From the NCBI GenBank assembly GCA_038363925.1, contig JAQQWL010000003.1:1302001-1366000 (forward strand): 64,000 bases of DNA, in the 5' to 3' direction. Both the position numbers and the translations under genes were made by a program. The notes under the pieces are model-generated. The model did not search any database. It was not told the origin of the DNA and worked only from the letters and a program-made list of their open reading frames with translations. This stretch comes from Apiospora phragmitis. Its lineage: Eukaryota > Ascomycota > Sordariomycetes > Amphisphaeriales > Apiosporaceae. How positions within the stretch are numbered: the stretch's first letter is position 1; each line of letters starts with the position of its first letter. Below, piece by piece: positions 21,770-33,710 of this stretch.

Positions 21770-22869
21770 CGCATAGACAGTTAAAGGGTTGGTTCATTCG
21801 AGAATCCGCTTCCCGGTTTTCATATGTACATGTATGAGTTCACAATAAGCCGATTGACGAGTTGTACATATTTAGTTGACTTTGGTAACTATTAATAGCC
21901 GAGTTGCTTATTGGTACTAGCACCGATCGTTCGACGGTCCGATTGGGATGTCAGACCGGAGTGAGCCGAAGTGAGATGCTCAAATACGTACGCTTGACAG
22001 TGTCTCTTCTCAGAGCTTTGTGTTTAGCATTTACTGTTTGATGTATCATCTTTTGGGTATGTTTACTATGTATGAATTCATTTGCCAAAAGAATACCACG
22101 GCCTAGGTTTCAGTGCCAAGATTGTTTGGGCTGACCACGTGTGGCCCTATATCCCCCAGGGACCCAGGGTTGTCCGTATCGACTCTAACAATGACAGGCA
22201 AAAGATAATCTAGATTACTGAAGCGACTTCCTGCATGAATCATCCCCCAAGTCTCAACGTGGCCAACGTGGCCTGCCTCCTTGGTTCTTAGTGGAGGCCG
22301 TCTCTGTGTGCAGGCTGGACCTCGAGAGGACTTTCGAGGGGCATTCGATCACCCAAATATCTCAATAAATGTGTAGGGGGTCTTACTATGTGGTTCATGT
22401 GGAATCATATGTGGTAGCTTGGCTGGGTGGAAACGAAGTGCACGGCGATGAGATCACTAAAAGGGGTTATGACCTCCGCGGGAGAACGAGCGACTTGTTA
22501 GTGCCTTCTGAGACCTATATGTATGTTATACTTTCGGTAAATCAATTGGAAATATCCTGCTAGCCACTTATACTTCTCCTGGCTTCCCTGCGCCATGTGA
22601 ACTGCTTGGCCACTTTGGGTGGATCGGAAGGCTCGGACGAAGCACCATGTAGTTGTTGGCATGGCGTCTCTGCGATTCTAGCGTAGGTCGGTATGCTGCT
22701 TCTGCTCGAATGAAAGGCATCGTCAAACCGTTTAGTTTTATCCCGCCCAAGTGCCGGGAAGTCCGTATCCCGGAATCCAGGCGCCGGTTCCTGCTGCTTG
22801 CAGTGCCTTCCGATGCCCTCACTTGGGGAGCGACATACGACGACTCGCAACCCTTCATTCTCGAAATCA
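21770..22869. other. non-RIP sequence between two transposons, no supportable gene
   Basis: Normal base composition returns sharply after 21769. Short frames occur at 22369-22563 and 22568-22873, but none has a recognisable domain. The second overlaps the end of the hypothetical gene at 22870 in another frame. Confidence 0.4.
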
Positions 22870-23178
22870 TCAACGAAATTCCTCGAATTCCTCAGGCGCC
22901 TGATCCTCCGCTTCCTGGATTCGTACAGCTTCGGGGGGAAGCTCGCGGTGCTTCCAGAAGGCCTGGGCTTCGAGCGGGCGGTTGCGGAGATCCGCATACT
23001 CTGGGTGGGCATCCAGTACGGCCACCGAGAAAACCACCAGATCACCCGTACCCCAGGTGCAAGATATCACCTGGTAGCTGCGCGAGCCTTTCTGGAGGAT
23101 TCCGCCAATGATTCGTTCGTAAGACAAGCCACTTTCAATTGTGGCTGACTGCCTTAAGAAGGGAAAGAGAGAATCCAT
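22870..23178 (-). CDS. hypothetical protein, 102 aa
   Basis: A minus-strand frame begins MDSLFPFLRQSATIESGLSY and ends in an acidic EEFEEFR tail. The centre (YQVISCTWGTGDLVVFSVAV) looks like a folded hydrophobic core, and codon use is GC-rich at third positions. I do not recognise the family. The stop is TGATGA, and the next frame continues openly to 22568, so a longer protein through an indel or intron is possible. It sits on a 2.1-kb island of normal sequence between two RIP-eroded transposons. Confidence 0.4.
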   Translation of the reverse strand: MDSLFPFLRQSATIESGLSYERIIGGILQKGSRSYQVISCTWGTGDLVVFSVAVLDAHPEYADLRNRPLEAQAFWKHRELPPEAVRIQEAEDQAPEEFEEFR

Positions 23179-23859
23179 TGTTTGTAGTTGTAATGAGGGC
23201 TACGTTCAAAGGTAAGTCAGCAGTTGAATAAACCCATGGTGGTCCTCTTCTTACCTTCGTTTATCTAGTTGCTATTTATTCAATTGCGCCAATTCAGGCC
23301 TGCTAAGTGCTTGGCATCAAATAGGGGAAATAGGGGAGCTGCAGATAGTCTCCTTTTCGGGGGGTTAAAATAAGGGGTATGGAAAACCCAAATCACCTAG
23401 GACTCAATCGTGCAAATCTAGTGAGTGAACTGGATAGTCAATTGGAACTGGTCTCTTCCCCATGAACAGCAGCTCCTGGTTTTATACACAGCTGTGAATT
23501 GGCATACACCCGTGTATTCCACCGAGACGTCTGACGACGAGACGCTGACTACAGGTATACATAACCACAAATGTGATCTCGTCTATTTGGGGTACAGATG
23601 CGACCATGCCCATTCGGGTTGGGTGAAAATGACGAAAATGGTCTTCATTTTTTCGGTGAGGGTTTTGGCCCCCTGATCTCAGGGCGGCACCGAGTTGCCC
23701 AGCAAACTATAGGGGTAGCAATGGGAATGGTGGGGTGGTTTAGTGCATTGTTAAGTGCCTACAACGCCTACAATGCGATTGCAGTGCGACCGGGACACCC
23801 TATTTTCCTATAAGTGGCTGAGCGCAATGCGAAAAACAAAGGTTTGGCATGTTATACAT
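23179..23859. other. intergenic up to second transposon
   Basis: Normal-composition spacer. Two short plus-strand frames (83 and 71 codons) without features are not accepted as genes. Confidence 0.4.
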
Positions 23860-23872
23860 TAACGTACCTCAC

Positions 23873-23920
23873 AAGCGAGCTGCGCATATAAGCGAGCTGC
23901 GCTTATAAGCGAGCTGTGTA
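23873..23920 (+). repeat. subterminal 17-bp repeats of the left transposon end
   Basis: Three tandem copies of AAGCGAGCTGYGYWTAT-like units. Two copies appear in inverse orientation at 33353-33387. They are probably transposase binding sites. Confidence 0.65.
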
Positions 23921-24106
23921 TTTTTAATTAACTTTTTTATAATTAACTTTATATTAACTTTTCTTTTTTAATAAGCATAGAATTAAAAAATAAAGAAAAA
24001 GGGTTTAATTTAACGTTTTAAGCGTTTTAAAATAACTCGAAATTAAATATATAAAAAGTTATAATAATATATTATATCTTAAAGTTGACGTTACGTAGCC
24101 GACGAC

Positions 24107-24753
24107 TATTACGACCTAGCTTAATCATACGGCCTAAACCTATAAATCAACCGGTACAGAACTACAATAACCCGACTAGGCTACGATATTATCGGCGTTA
24201 ATAAAACCGCTAGTTACACTAATATGACCTCACTTATACTTCGCGACCGATTACCGCCTCGCGCGAAGACACCACGATTAGTAATAAAACGGATAAGTAC
24301 CTAAAGGAATAAAAAGCGTAACTAATTATACGGGTTACCTAACGGCTTATAAAATCACTAATTTAAGAGGAATGAGCTATTAAGCTAGTAAGCTCGAAAA
24401 GCTTAAAAGATTATCGATTAAGTTAAAGATAAATTATTAAATTAAAAAGAATTAATAAAAAAGGGATTAAATATATAACTATAAATATTTCTTATATATT
24501 TTATATAAATATTCTTTATTTTAATAATTAATTTAAATATTAATCTTAATTTATTAATAAAGTATATTATTTTAATAACTTTATTATAAATACTTTTATA
24601 TTTTATATTTAATTATAATTAAATTACGGTTATTATTTATTATATTAATAAGTATTTATTTATTATACGTTTACATACTTTTTCGTATTATTAATATAAA
24701 TCTTTATATATTTTATTAAGGTTTTTATTAAACCTTTAATAACGTTCGTTATA
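24107..24753 (+). repeat. left LTR of the gypsy element
   Basis: Begins TATTACGACCTAGC (probably TGTTACG... before RIP) and ends GTTCGTTATA. It matches 31073-31718 along its length apart from many C/T and G/A differences. Confidence 0.85.
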
Positions 24754-25139
24754 TTTTAATTACTTTTATTTTTATGAGTTATTACTTAAACTTTTAAATA
24801 ATAACCTTATTAGAATATATCTATTTTAAAAAGTAACGCCCCTCGCAATAATAAAAACGTTACCCGACCCTCCCCCGATATAAAAGTTAAGGATAATAGC
24901 GAGAAAAACATCCTTATTAACTTAAACGAGCTAATTAAATAATTTAAATAGCTTTAATAAATAAATATTAATTATTAATATTACTATACTAAGCTTAAAA
25001 AGGAGCGCGACGCGCTCCGAGCTTAAGCAGCTTTTAAATAAACAACGGATAATATTAACGAGCTTCGTAAAAAGGTCCAACTCTTACGAACTACTACTAA
25101 TATTATTAAAACCCCCGTTATATGTAAAAAAGGGGTTAA

Positions 25140-25700
25140 AATTAACGCATTAATATTATTCGATAAGACGAGCGGGAACCTCCGAGGATTCCTCGTCCAG
25201 GTTAAAGCCTATTAACGATTTTACGAGGGGACGTTTAAAGACTTAACTTAGAAGGTTATTTATACGGCCCTTTTTTTTAAAAGAAACGCCCTCTTATGGT
25301 TCGAACCCTACTTAAACGAACTCGTAAAGCGCGACTAGCAAGTCGAACTATGCCGCGTTAAAACCTAGCAGATTTTCGATAGCTACGATAGCTTTAAAAA
25401 CGCCTTTAAATCACTTTTCTAAGATCCCGACGAGAAATAATAGGCCGAAAAGGAGCTCGAATACCTTAAATAAAAAGGATCTATAATAGCGTATACCGTA
25501 AAGTTCTAATATATTATAGCTCGCTTAAACTATATCGAAGCTATTAAAATTATAATATATTACCGAGGATTTAAAAAAGAAATTAAAAACGAACTTAATC
25601 GATTAAACGCCCCGACCACCTTTTTTATATATATAAAACTTGCTATTAAGATCGATACGCGCTTATATAAATAACGCCACGAGAAGTAAGGCGGATAACC
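25140..25700 (+). pseudogene. gypsy gag remnant
   Basis: The translated remnant contains QIFDSYDSFKNAFKSLF, then DPDEK, and AEKELEYLK with KGSIIAYTVKF, matching the fungal gypsy gag core. Stops arise where CAA/CAG/TGG codons would be expected. Confidence 0.7.
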
Positions 25701-27779
25701 CCGGTAAAGCGAACAAATTAAAATTAATACGGGATAACCACGTTAATAAATTAATACTTAAATTAAAATAATTACTATATACGAATATTATAACGAACTT
25801 ATAAACCTTAACGCTACTAAATATAATAAAAACAATAAAAAATAAAACGTTATTTATTATAATTATTAAAAAAAGGATATTACGTTAAAAAATATTAAAA
25901 ACCGAAAAAAGTATTTTAACGTGTTTTAAAAAAATAATAAATTAACGTTACTAAGAGTAAAGCTACCTTTATAATAGCTATTAAAAGAAATAATATTAAC
26001 AATACGTTAAATATACCCTATAATAACTTATCTTAAATAACTTATTATAATAACGGATATAATATATATTTAACGGATAAAAAAAGTACGGAATAGTTTT
26101 TAAAAGCCCCGAAAAGTAAAAGAAATTACGACTAGGCCCTCGTAACAACTAGCCGAGAACTTACGTTCGCGTATACCTTAAAGGCTAACGATTCTAATAA
26201 TAATAAAGAAACGGTTATATAAAGATAGTAAACCGATAACCCCTAGCGGTTAATTAAAATACCTATAAACGAGCTCGTAAACGAGATCGCTAAGTTAAAG
26301 GATTTAAAAATTAACGAATAATTAATTATCCTAAATATACCTTACCCCGACTCGAAATATTTATACTAAATACTTATTACGGCTAGGTTTATTTAAAAAA
26401 TTATTAATAATTATATTATAAATAATAACCCCTATATTACCTTTACGAATAAAGTATATTTTACCTTTTTATAGATCTCGTACGTATACGACGCTTATAT
26501 AGAACACCTCGCGAAAAAACTCGAGAACGAGTAGTTTCCCCGACGGATTAATAAGCGAGCCATTATACGACCATACCCGGACTACGTAATTAAGAAGGTT
26601 AAAACGACGATTTCGGACGGACGTTAAGCGTACCTATTAGTATAGGAAAACCCACGGTAGTTACGATAATACTACCTAGAAGGACGAGATTAAGGGAAGT
26701 GCTTTAAGGATTAATGCCTCGAGTACGCTTAAGAAAAATCGCGGGCTTATAGACGCCTAAAGTAAAATACTTAATACTTCTAGGATACGTACAGAGCCCG
26801 GCGAACTTAACAAACCTTCGAATCCCTGGACGAACTAGAATCCCAGGTATTAAGGCTAGTATTACATATAGGAAAAGGATTCGATACACCTCCCCCAATA
26901 TATCAAGAAGCGCCTTACAGGGAAAAAAGGAGATAGTAATAATAACAGGATCGATCGTAAGAAATTATTACTTATATAAAATTATATCGATTAAAAAATA
27001 AATACCGCCGATTATAAAAGGACGATATTAGGCGGGATTAGAACGGTCTTTATATTAAACCTTAAACGACTAAGGCCTTTATAAATATATTATATTAATA
27101 ATAAGCGTAAAAAAAGTTTATATTAAAGCGTTACTTAATAACGAAGCGTAAAAAAACTATATATTATTACGAATTATTAATAAACTCTAATTAGATTAAA
27201 TAAAAAAAACGCCCTATATTAACTCAAAACTGTTAATAAAGGATTTATAACTTACAATAATAAAAAAGTATAAAAAGAAGTTACGAACTTTTCGATTAAT
27301 ATTAAAAAACGTTATAAACGAATTACGTATAATATCACGGACGTCGCAAGATATAATATAATTTTAAAAATACCCTAATTATAAATAAATAATTTTAAAA
27401 TTAATTAAAAAATAAACTAATTTTAATAAAATATATTAAAAAGAGGTTTAATTAATAAATAACGGTCTAAAAAATAACCCCTTAATAAACTTAAAATACT
27501 TAAAATATATATTATTATTAAAAAACCTAAACCGAGCGTTATAATAACCGTATTAAAAGAGTACCGGCAGTTTATAAACCTTTTTAATAAGAAATTAAAA
27601 ATAGGTTTACCGTTTTATACATAATAAAATTACGAAATACCTTTTAAAAAAGAGAAAGAACCACCTTTCATACTTATATATAAACTTAACTAAAAATATA
27701 AAACAATACTAAAAAAATATATTACGGAAAACCTTAAAAAAGGAGTTATATAACTATCTATATTATTAGCCAAATTTCT

Positions 27780-29900
27780 TATCCTTTTTATTTTAAAAAA
27801 GAGTAAAAATAAGAAGCCTAAGTAACGTATATATATCGATTATAAAAAGCTTAACGAAATTATTATTAAAAACCGATACCCTTTACCTTTAATTAGCAAC
27901 TTACGAAATAAACTATTATACGCTAAGATCTTTATAATACTCGATCTTTTTAACGTATATAACCTAATCCGTATTAAAAAAAGAGAGGAATAGAAGACCG
28001 CGTTCCGGACTAAATACGGATATTTTAAATACTAAGTTATGCCGTTTAATTTAACTAACGCACCAGTTAATTTTTAGTTTATAATTAATTACGTATTACG
28101 GGAATACCTTAATAAGTTTATCGTAATATACCTCGATAACATCCTTATCTACTCCGAAAATAAAGAATAACACAAGGAGTACGTAAAACTAATACTCCAG
28201 AAACTATAGAACGCTAATCTACTGGTTAACCTAAAGAAAAGCGAATTTTACCAGACTCAAGTCACCTTTATAAAATACGTCATATTCTTAAAAAAAATCC
28301 GAATAAAATCCTCTAAAGTAATAATAATTAAAGAGTAGCTAACGCCTATAAACGCTATAGAAATCAGATCCTTCTTAAATTAACTAATTATTACCGGATT
28401 TTTATCCCCGGATTTAATAAGTTAATAACATTTTTAATACACCTAATTAAAAAAAACATACTATTCGAATAAACTAATAAAAAAGAAGAAGCTTTTTAAA
28501 TTATAAAAGATCGAATTATTAATAAACTAATATTTTACGTAATAGATTTTACGAAACCCTTCAAAATTAAAACCGACGTATCGAATTATATAATCAGAGG
28601 CTAATTAAATTAGTAAAACGATAACGGGAAATTATACCCCGTCGTATTTTTTTTAAAAAAACTAAATAAATTAGAGCTTAATTATTAAATTTATAATAAA
28701 AAATTAATAACTATTATTAAAGCTTTCGAAAAATAGAGATATTATTTTAACGAAATAATAAAACTAATAAAAATCTATACCGATTATAAGAACCTAATTA
28801 CGTTCATTACTATAAAAAAGCTAAATAAATAATAAATACAATAGTTTAAATTCTTATTAAAATTTAACTTCGTTATTATATATTATAAAAACAGTAATAA
28901 TAAAAAAGCCGATACCTTTAATTAATGACTAAACCATTAAAAAAAAATTCTATTAAAAACCCGGACTATCCTTATATATAATAACGATAATAACCTCGTA
29001 TTATTACGATACCTACACGTAACCAACCACGTCTAGCATAATAATAAATAAGTTACACGCTTTAAGGAATATTACGAATAAATAAACACAGCTACCTTAT
29101 AACCACCGTATAAAGTATTAAAAAACGGGCTAATATATTACTAAGGTAAGATCCTTATTCCTAAACCATATTAATAAAAATTTACTTAAAAATTTTACTT
29201 ATACCCCGTATATGGATACTAAAAAGTATTCAAAACGTAAAAGCGAATTACACGGCTATTTAATTACAAAAGTTTAAAAGACTAAGTTATAAAGGTTATT
29301 AATAAATACAACCTTTATAATAAAGCTAAAGTTACGCGATACCGACCGTATAAGGAGTTATAACCTATACCACCACTAGATAAGGCATAGAAAACGATTA
29401 TATTTAACTTCGTCGTTAAGCTACCTTTATTAATAAAACTATTAATTAAAATTAAATATAATAATATATTAATAATTACGGATAAGTTTATAAAATATAC
29501 TTACTTCTTACTGTATAAAGAATCTAGTAATATTAATAACTTTACATATATATTTCTCCGAACTATCGTTAACCAGCATAAACTACTAGAAATAATTATC
29601 TCCGACTAAGACAAGCTATTTATAACCAAGTTTTAAAAATCGTTTATAACATAACTAAGCGTGAAATATAAACTATCCACGGCTTACCACTTATAAATAA
29701 ATAAACAAACCGAACGAATAAATTAAACCTTAAAATAATACCTATAATACTACGTTAATTATAAATAAAATAACTAAATAAAATTATTACTCATAACGCA
29801 GTTCGTATATAATAACGTAAATAATAAAACTACGCGTATTTTATTATTTCGAACAAACTATAAATACGACCTAGAAATTATTAAACAACCCTTAAAAAAA
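27780..29900 (+). pseudogene. gypsy pol remnant: reverse transcriptase and integrase
   Basis: Near 27835-27890 the remnant reads RIYIDYKKLNEIIIKNRYPL, an RT block. YLDNILIYSE near 28130-28160 is the altered YxDD site. Near 29455-29870 TDKFTKYTYFLL, ISDQDKLFITKF, YKLSTAYHL and NQTLKQYL mark the integrase core. A charged stretch near 30240-30400 might be a chromodomain remnant, with low certainty. Confidence 0.75.
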
Positions 29901-31072
29901 ATTAATACTAATCGCGATTATATTAATTAAAAAATTAAAAGAACTTCAAACTACTTTATAATAAAACCTCACCTTTTTTTAAAAACGAATAAAGAAATAC
30001 GCTAACCGAACCAAATTAAAAAGATTAACCTTTAAAAAAGGAGAAAAAGTTTACTTCTTATAACGTAATATTAAAACTAAACGACTTAATAATAAATTAA
30101 ACTTTAAAAAGATCGGACTATTTAAAATCGTAAAAATTATTTTAAAAACTAATTACTAATTATTACTACTTAAAATAATACGGATATACTTTATATTTTA
30201 TATTTTATTATTCGAACCAGCCTTTAAAAACGCGAATATCGATATATAATTAAAAATTGAGGTAAATTAATACGAATACGAAATCGAAAAAATTATTAAT
30301 AAAAAAAACGAAACTTCTAATACCTCGTTTAATAAAAGGAATACCTATTAAAAAATATTTAAAGAACGCCGCCGAAAAGCTTCGGAAATTTAAAACAAGG
30401 ACGGGAGCGAAAAATCAACATCCATCCCGAACCAGTTAATTACTTCGAAAATACTAAAGTTATAGACGTCCGCCACGGCCTTAAACTCCGCGCACTCTTA
30501 CGTTTCTAACTCGTTTAAAAAACGAAAGCCACGCTTCGCTATCTTAACGCCGCGAGTTATTAAGGATTCCCGTTAAACCTTAATCCGTTCTAAATAAAGG
30601 AAAGCCTTTTAAGCGTTATAATAAGCTCGCTTTAAAGCCTCGTTAACTTAATAAAGCGAGTTATTAACTCTTTACTCCGTAATATAAAAGCGACGAAACT
30701 CGTTTACGATATGGGAAATAGCTAATACTAACGTCCCCGAACTATTATAAAATACCTCAAGGCGAACGTACTCATAATAACGACCTAAACCCTCTATTAT
30801 TTTATACGTCCATTTTCGGAACGAATATAAAAAATAGGGTATAACTTTAATATTAAATTTATTAATAAGCGTAATAAAATTATAATACTATTCGGTTTTT
30901 TTAAATTTTAAATAATAAAAAAATTTCTTAATATAATTAAATATTATAATAAATAATATATTATAATAAAAATAAAAAAAGGGACTTATTAAAAACTTAA
31001 CAAAACAGAAGAACTAAGGTATTTATAAAACCTGGCGCTTTAAAAATAAATTAATTAAAAAAAGGAGAATAA

Positions 31073-31718
31073 TATTATAACCTAGCTTAATTATACAGTT
31101 TAAACCTATAAATTAACCGGTACGGAACTACGATAACCTAACTAGGTTACGATATTACCGGCGTTAATAAAATCGCTAGCTATACTAATATAACCTTACT
31201 TATACTTCGCGACCGATTACCGCCTCGCGTAAGGATACCACGATTAGCGATAAGACGGATAAATACTTAAAAGAATAAAAAGCGTAACTAATTACATAGG
31301 TTATATAACGGCTTATAAGATCACTAGCTTTAAAAGAATAAGTTACTAAGCTAGTAAACCCGGAAAACTTAAAGGATTATTAACTAAATTAGGAATAAAC
31401 TACTAAACTAAAAGGAATTAATAAAAAAAGATTAAATATATAATTACGAACGTTTTTTATATATTTTATATAAATACTTTTTATTTTAATAATTAATTTA
31501 AATATTAATTTTAACCTATTAATAAGGCATATTACTTTAACGATTCTATTATAAATACCTTTATATCCTATACTTAATTAAGATTAAGTTACGGTTATTA
31601 TTTATTATATTAATAAGTATCTACTTATTACACGTCTAGATACTCTCTCGTATTACTAATATAAACCCCCGTACGTTCTACCAAGGTTTCTATTGAACCC
31701 CTGATAGCGTTCGTTACA
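31073..31718 (+). repeat. right LTR of the gypsy element
   Basis: Begins TATTATAACCTAGC and ends GTTCGTTACA. It is less eroded at its 3' end than the left copy. Followed by the ACGAC duplication. Confidence 0.85.
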
Positions 31719-31723
31719 ACGAC

Positions 31724-32900
31724 GTAGAATTCGATCACGATCCGAAATCTCTATAAACTCTCGAAAACTTTCTAATTTTAAAAAGGAATTAATTATTTAA
31801 TATATTATTAATTTAAATATACTATCGTTTTTTTCCCTAGTTAAATAATATAAAAGATATAGCGAATTAATTACTTAATTTATATAACGCGAGACGCGTT
31901 AATATTAATTAAGCCTTTAACTTTATATAATAATAACTAGACTTTCGAACGCGTTTTAACTAAAGAATCGATTATTAAAAAGTCTTTTATAGAAATCTTA
32001 ACGCGTATTACGCGTAGTTTATTTTTATATAAAATATAATTAATAAGTATAAAATATAATTAATAAGTATAAAATATAATTAATAAGTATAAAATATAAA
32101 AAGAGGATATATATAATTTTAACGAGACCGGGTTTTTTATAAATTAAATCTCGTTCGAAATAATTATAACCACTTTTAATTAAAGCGGAAAGCTTAAGGT
32201 AATATAATAAAAGAACCGGGAATAAATTATAATTATTTAAAGCGTTAAATGTATAGTTACGTCATCCTTTTATATATTATCTTTATTAAGAAAACGTACC
32301 TCTTTTTTTGATATAAAAATAGCTTATTATTAAAGGATTAAGTGATCGTAATTATTAAAAATAATTAAACCACGAATAAAAAGGCGAGGACTAGATTCGA
32401 TATTTTAATTAATATATTAGGTCTCGTATAAAGGGTCGTTATCACCTCTTAGTCTTAAACGGCTATAAAAGCTACTACTCAATAGCTTTCGAGCTTTATT
32501 ATAATAAGAACTCGATTATTATATTCTATATACCTTTTTATTCGTTATATAAACTCTAACCTCTTAATATTAGCTATTTTCGTATATTAAAAAAGGTGTA
32601 CGAGAAAGAAATTAAAGGTTTTATACGGGCGCATATTACTTATATTTTAAAGGAAAACTTTCTACCAGCGTTTTTAAAAGTGTTCTAAGCGACTTTTATT
32701 ATTTCGAATATATAAAAAAGCTTTTAAAAAATAAGACTCGTTTTATACGATCCGGAATATATTATTTTATAATTAAATATAAAGCTACGCACTTTAACAC
32801 CTCTAGGGACGTTTTTTAGCTTATTTATCCCTTAAGAATTAAAAACTTTAAATAATTTAATTAAAGCCTAGTCTTAAACTTAATACGTTTAAAACCGTAT
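31724..32900 (+). pseudogene. Fot1/pogo transposase remnant, C-terminal part
   Basis: Around 32455-32720 the plus strand reads LNGYKSYYSIAFELYYNKNS, then KLQPLNISYF (with a stop at the Q), KVYEKEIKGFIRAHI and TYILKENFLPAFLKVF. These line up with pogo/Fot1 DDE transposase blocks (LDGHxSHHSxEF, LLQPLDVxCF, REIExxIRxHI, FLPAF). The N-terminal part lies on both sides of the gypsy insertion. The frame has many RIP-type stops. Confidence 0.75.
32031..32098 (+). repeat. 20-bp AT-rich tandem repeat, 3.4 copies
   Basis: AAAATATAATTAATAAGTAT is repeated exactly three times plus a partial copy inside the transposase remnant. Perfect copies inside an otherwise eroded element suggest expansion after the RIP damage. 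Confidence 0.8.
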
Positions 32901-33397
32901 CGTATAATATTAAAATAACTTTTTAACGTTTATTTTAATTAGTTTTAATTAAATCGTAAAGGTTATAACGTAGGTTATATACTAAGTTATTTTTTTTTTA
33001 AAATAAAAACGCGACACTTTAAAAAGTAAATAAAATACTTAACCGGCGCCGCCGTACGAAAAAAAACGGCTATAAAATAAAAGATCACTTCGTATATAAG
33101 CTAATAAATACTTATAATTTTAAAAAGACATTAATAAATAGTTACAAGACGAATCGCATCAAAGGAGTAGTTATATAAAAACGTTTAAAATACACCTATA
33201 ACGCTATAAAATCTATAAAGAGCCTAGGCATAGTATATATACGTATTAAAATAATATAAAAACCTTTAAAATAAATAATTATTAATATATTTAATTAATT
33301 ATAAGCGTTATAATTAAATTAACTTATAACTTATAAAGCTTAATAATAAAAAATACGCAGCTCGCTTATGTGCACAGCTCGCTTGTGAGGTACGTTA

Positions 33398-33710
33398 GAT
33401 AACTCTTTCAACATCTAAATCAGCTTAACTGTGGTGTGAAGTTGTATTAGTGGAGTGTTGGCAATTATGCAGGCAGCATCTGCTTATTAGGATGATCGGT
33501 CTTTGCAAAGTAGAAGATGACAACCACCAAATCACGATCGCCTTCTTTACTCGGCTGGTTACAAGACGAGATCCCCGAGGTCAGTTCTTACCCATCCCCT
33601 CCTTTTGAGAGAGCAGTGTATTAGGCAGCGAGTGTATTCCCTTTCAATTATCTGGTAACGACTGCCCTCCTGTAACCTTGAAAACAAAGGAGAAAAAGCA
33701 ATAATAGACA
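33398..33710. other. spacer between transposon and C2H2 gene
   Basis: Normal composition resumes at 33398. This is the 3' flank of the minus-strand zinc-finger gene. Nothing else is seen. Confidence 0.5.

Larger units (their letters stand above)
24107..31718 (+). mobile_element. Ty3/gypsy LTR retrotransposon, RIP-degraded, 7.6 kb
   Basis: Two LTRs of about 647 bp bound the element. A 5-bp target duplication ACGAC lies on each side (24102-24106 and 31719-31723). A polypurine tract AAAAAAAGGAGAA precedes the right LTR. Inside, in order on the plus strand, gag, reverse transcriptase and integrase remnants can be read through stops; RT before integrase is the gypsy order. It is inserted in the Fot1/pogo element. 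Confidence 0.9.
23862..33395 (+). mobile_element. Fot1/pogo-type DNA transposon split by a nested Ty3/gypsy element
   Basis: The ends are inverted copies of about 40 bp: ACGTACCTCACAAGCGAGCT at the left and its complement at the right, with flanking TA at 23860-23861 and 33396-33397. Subtracting the inserted retrotransposon and one 5-bp duplication leaves 1,917 bp, the usual size of Fot1-class elements. The ends contain 17-bp subrepeats (AAGCGAGCTG core), three at the left and two at the right. The whole block is TA-rich and full of stops, as expected from RIP. Confidence 0.85.

Noticed and set aside
26704..26898. Short frame within the eroded gypsy element
   Set aside because: Runs against the element's coding direction and is an effect of stop-poor local composition.
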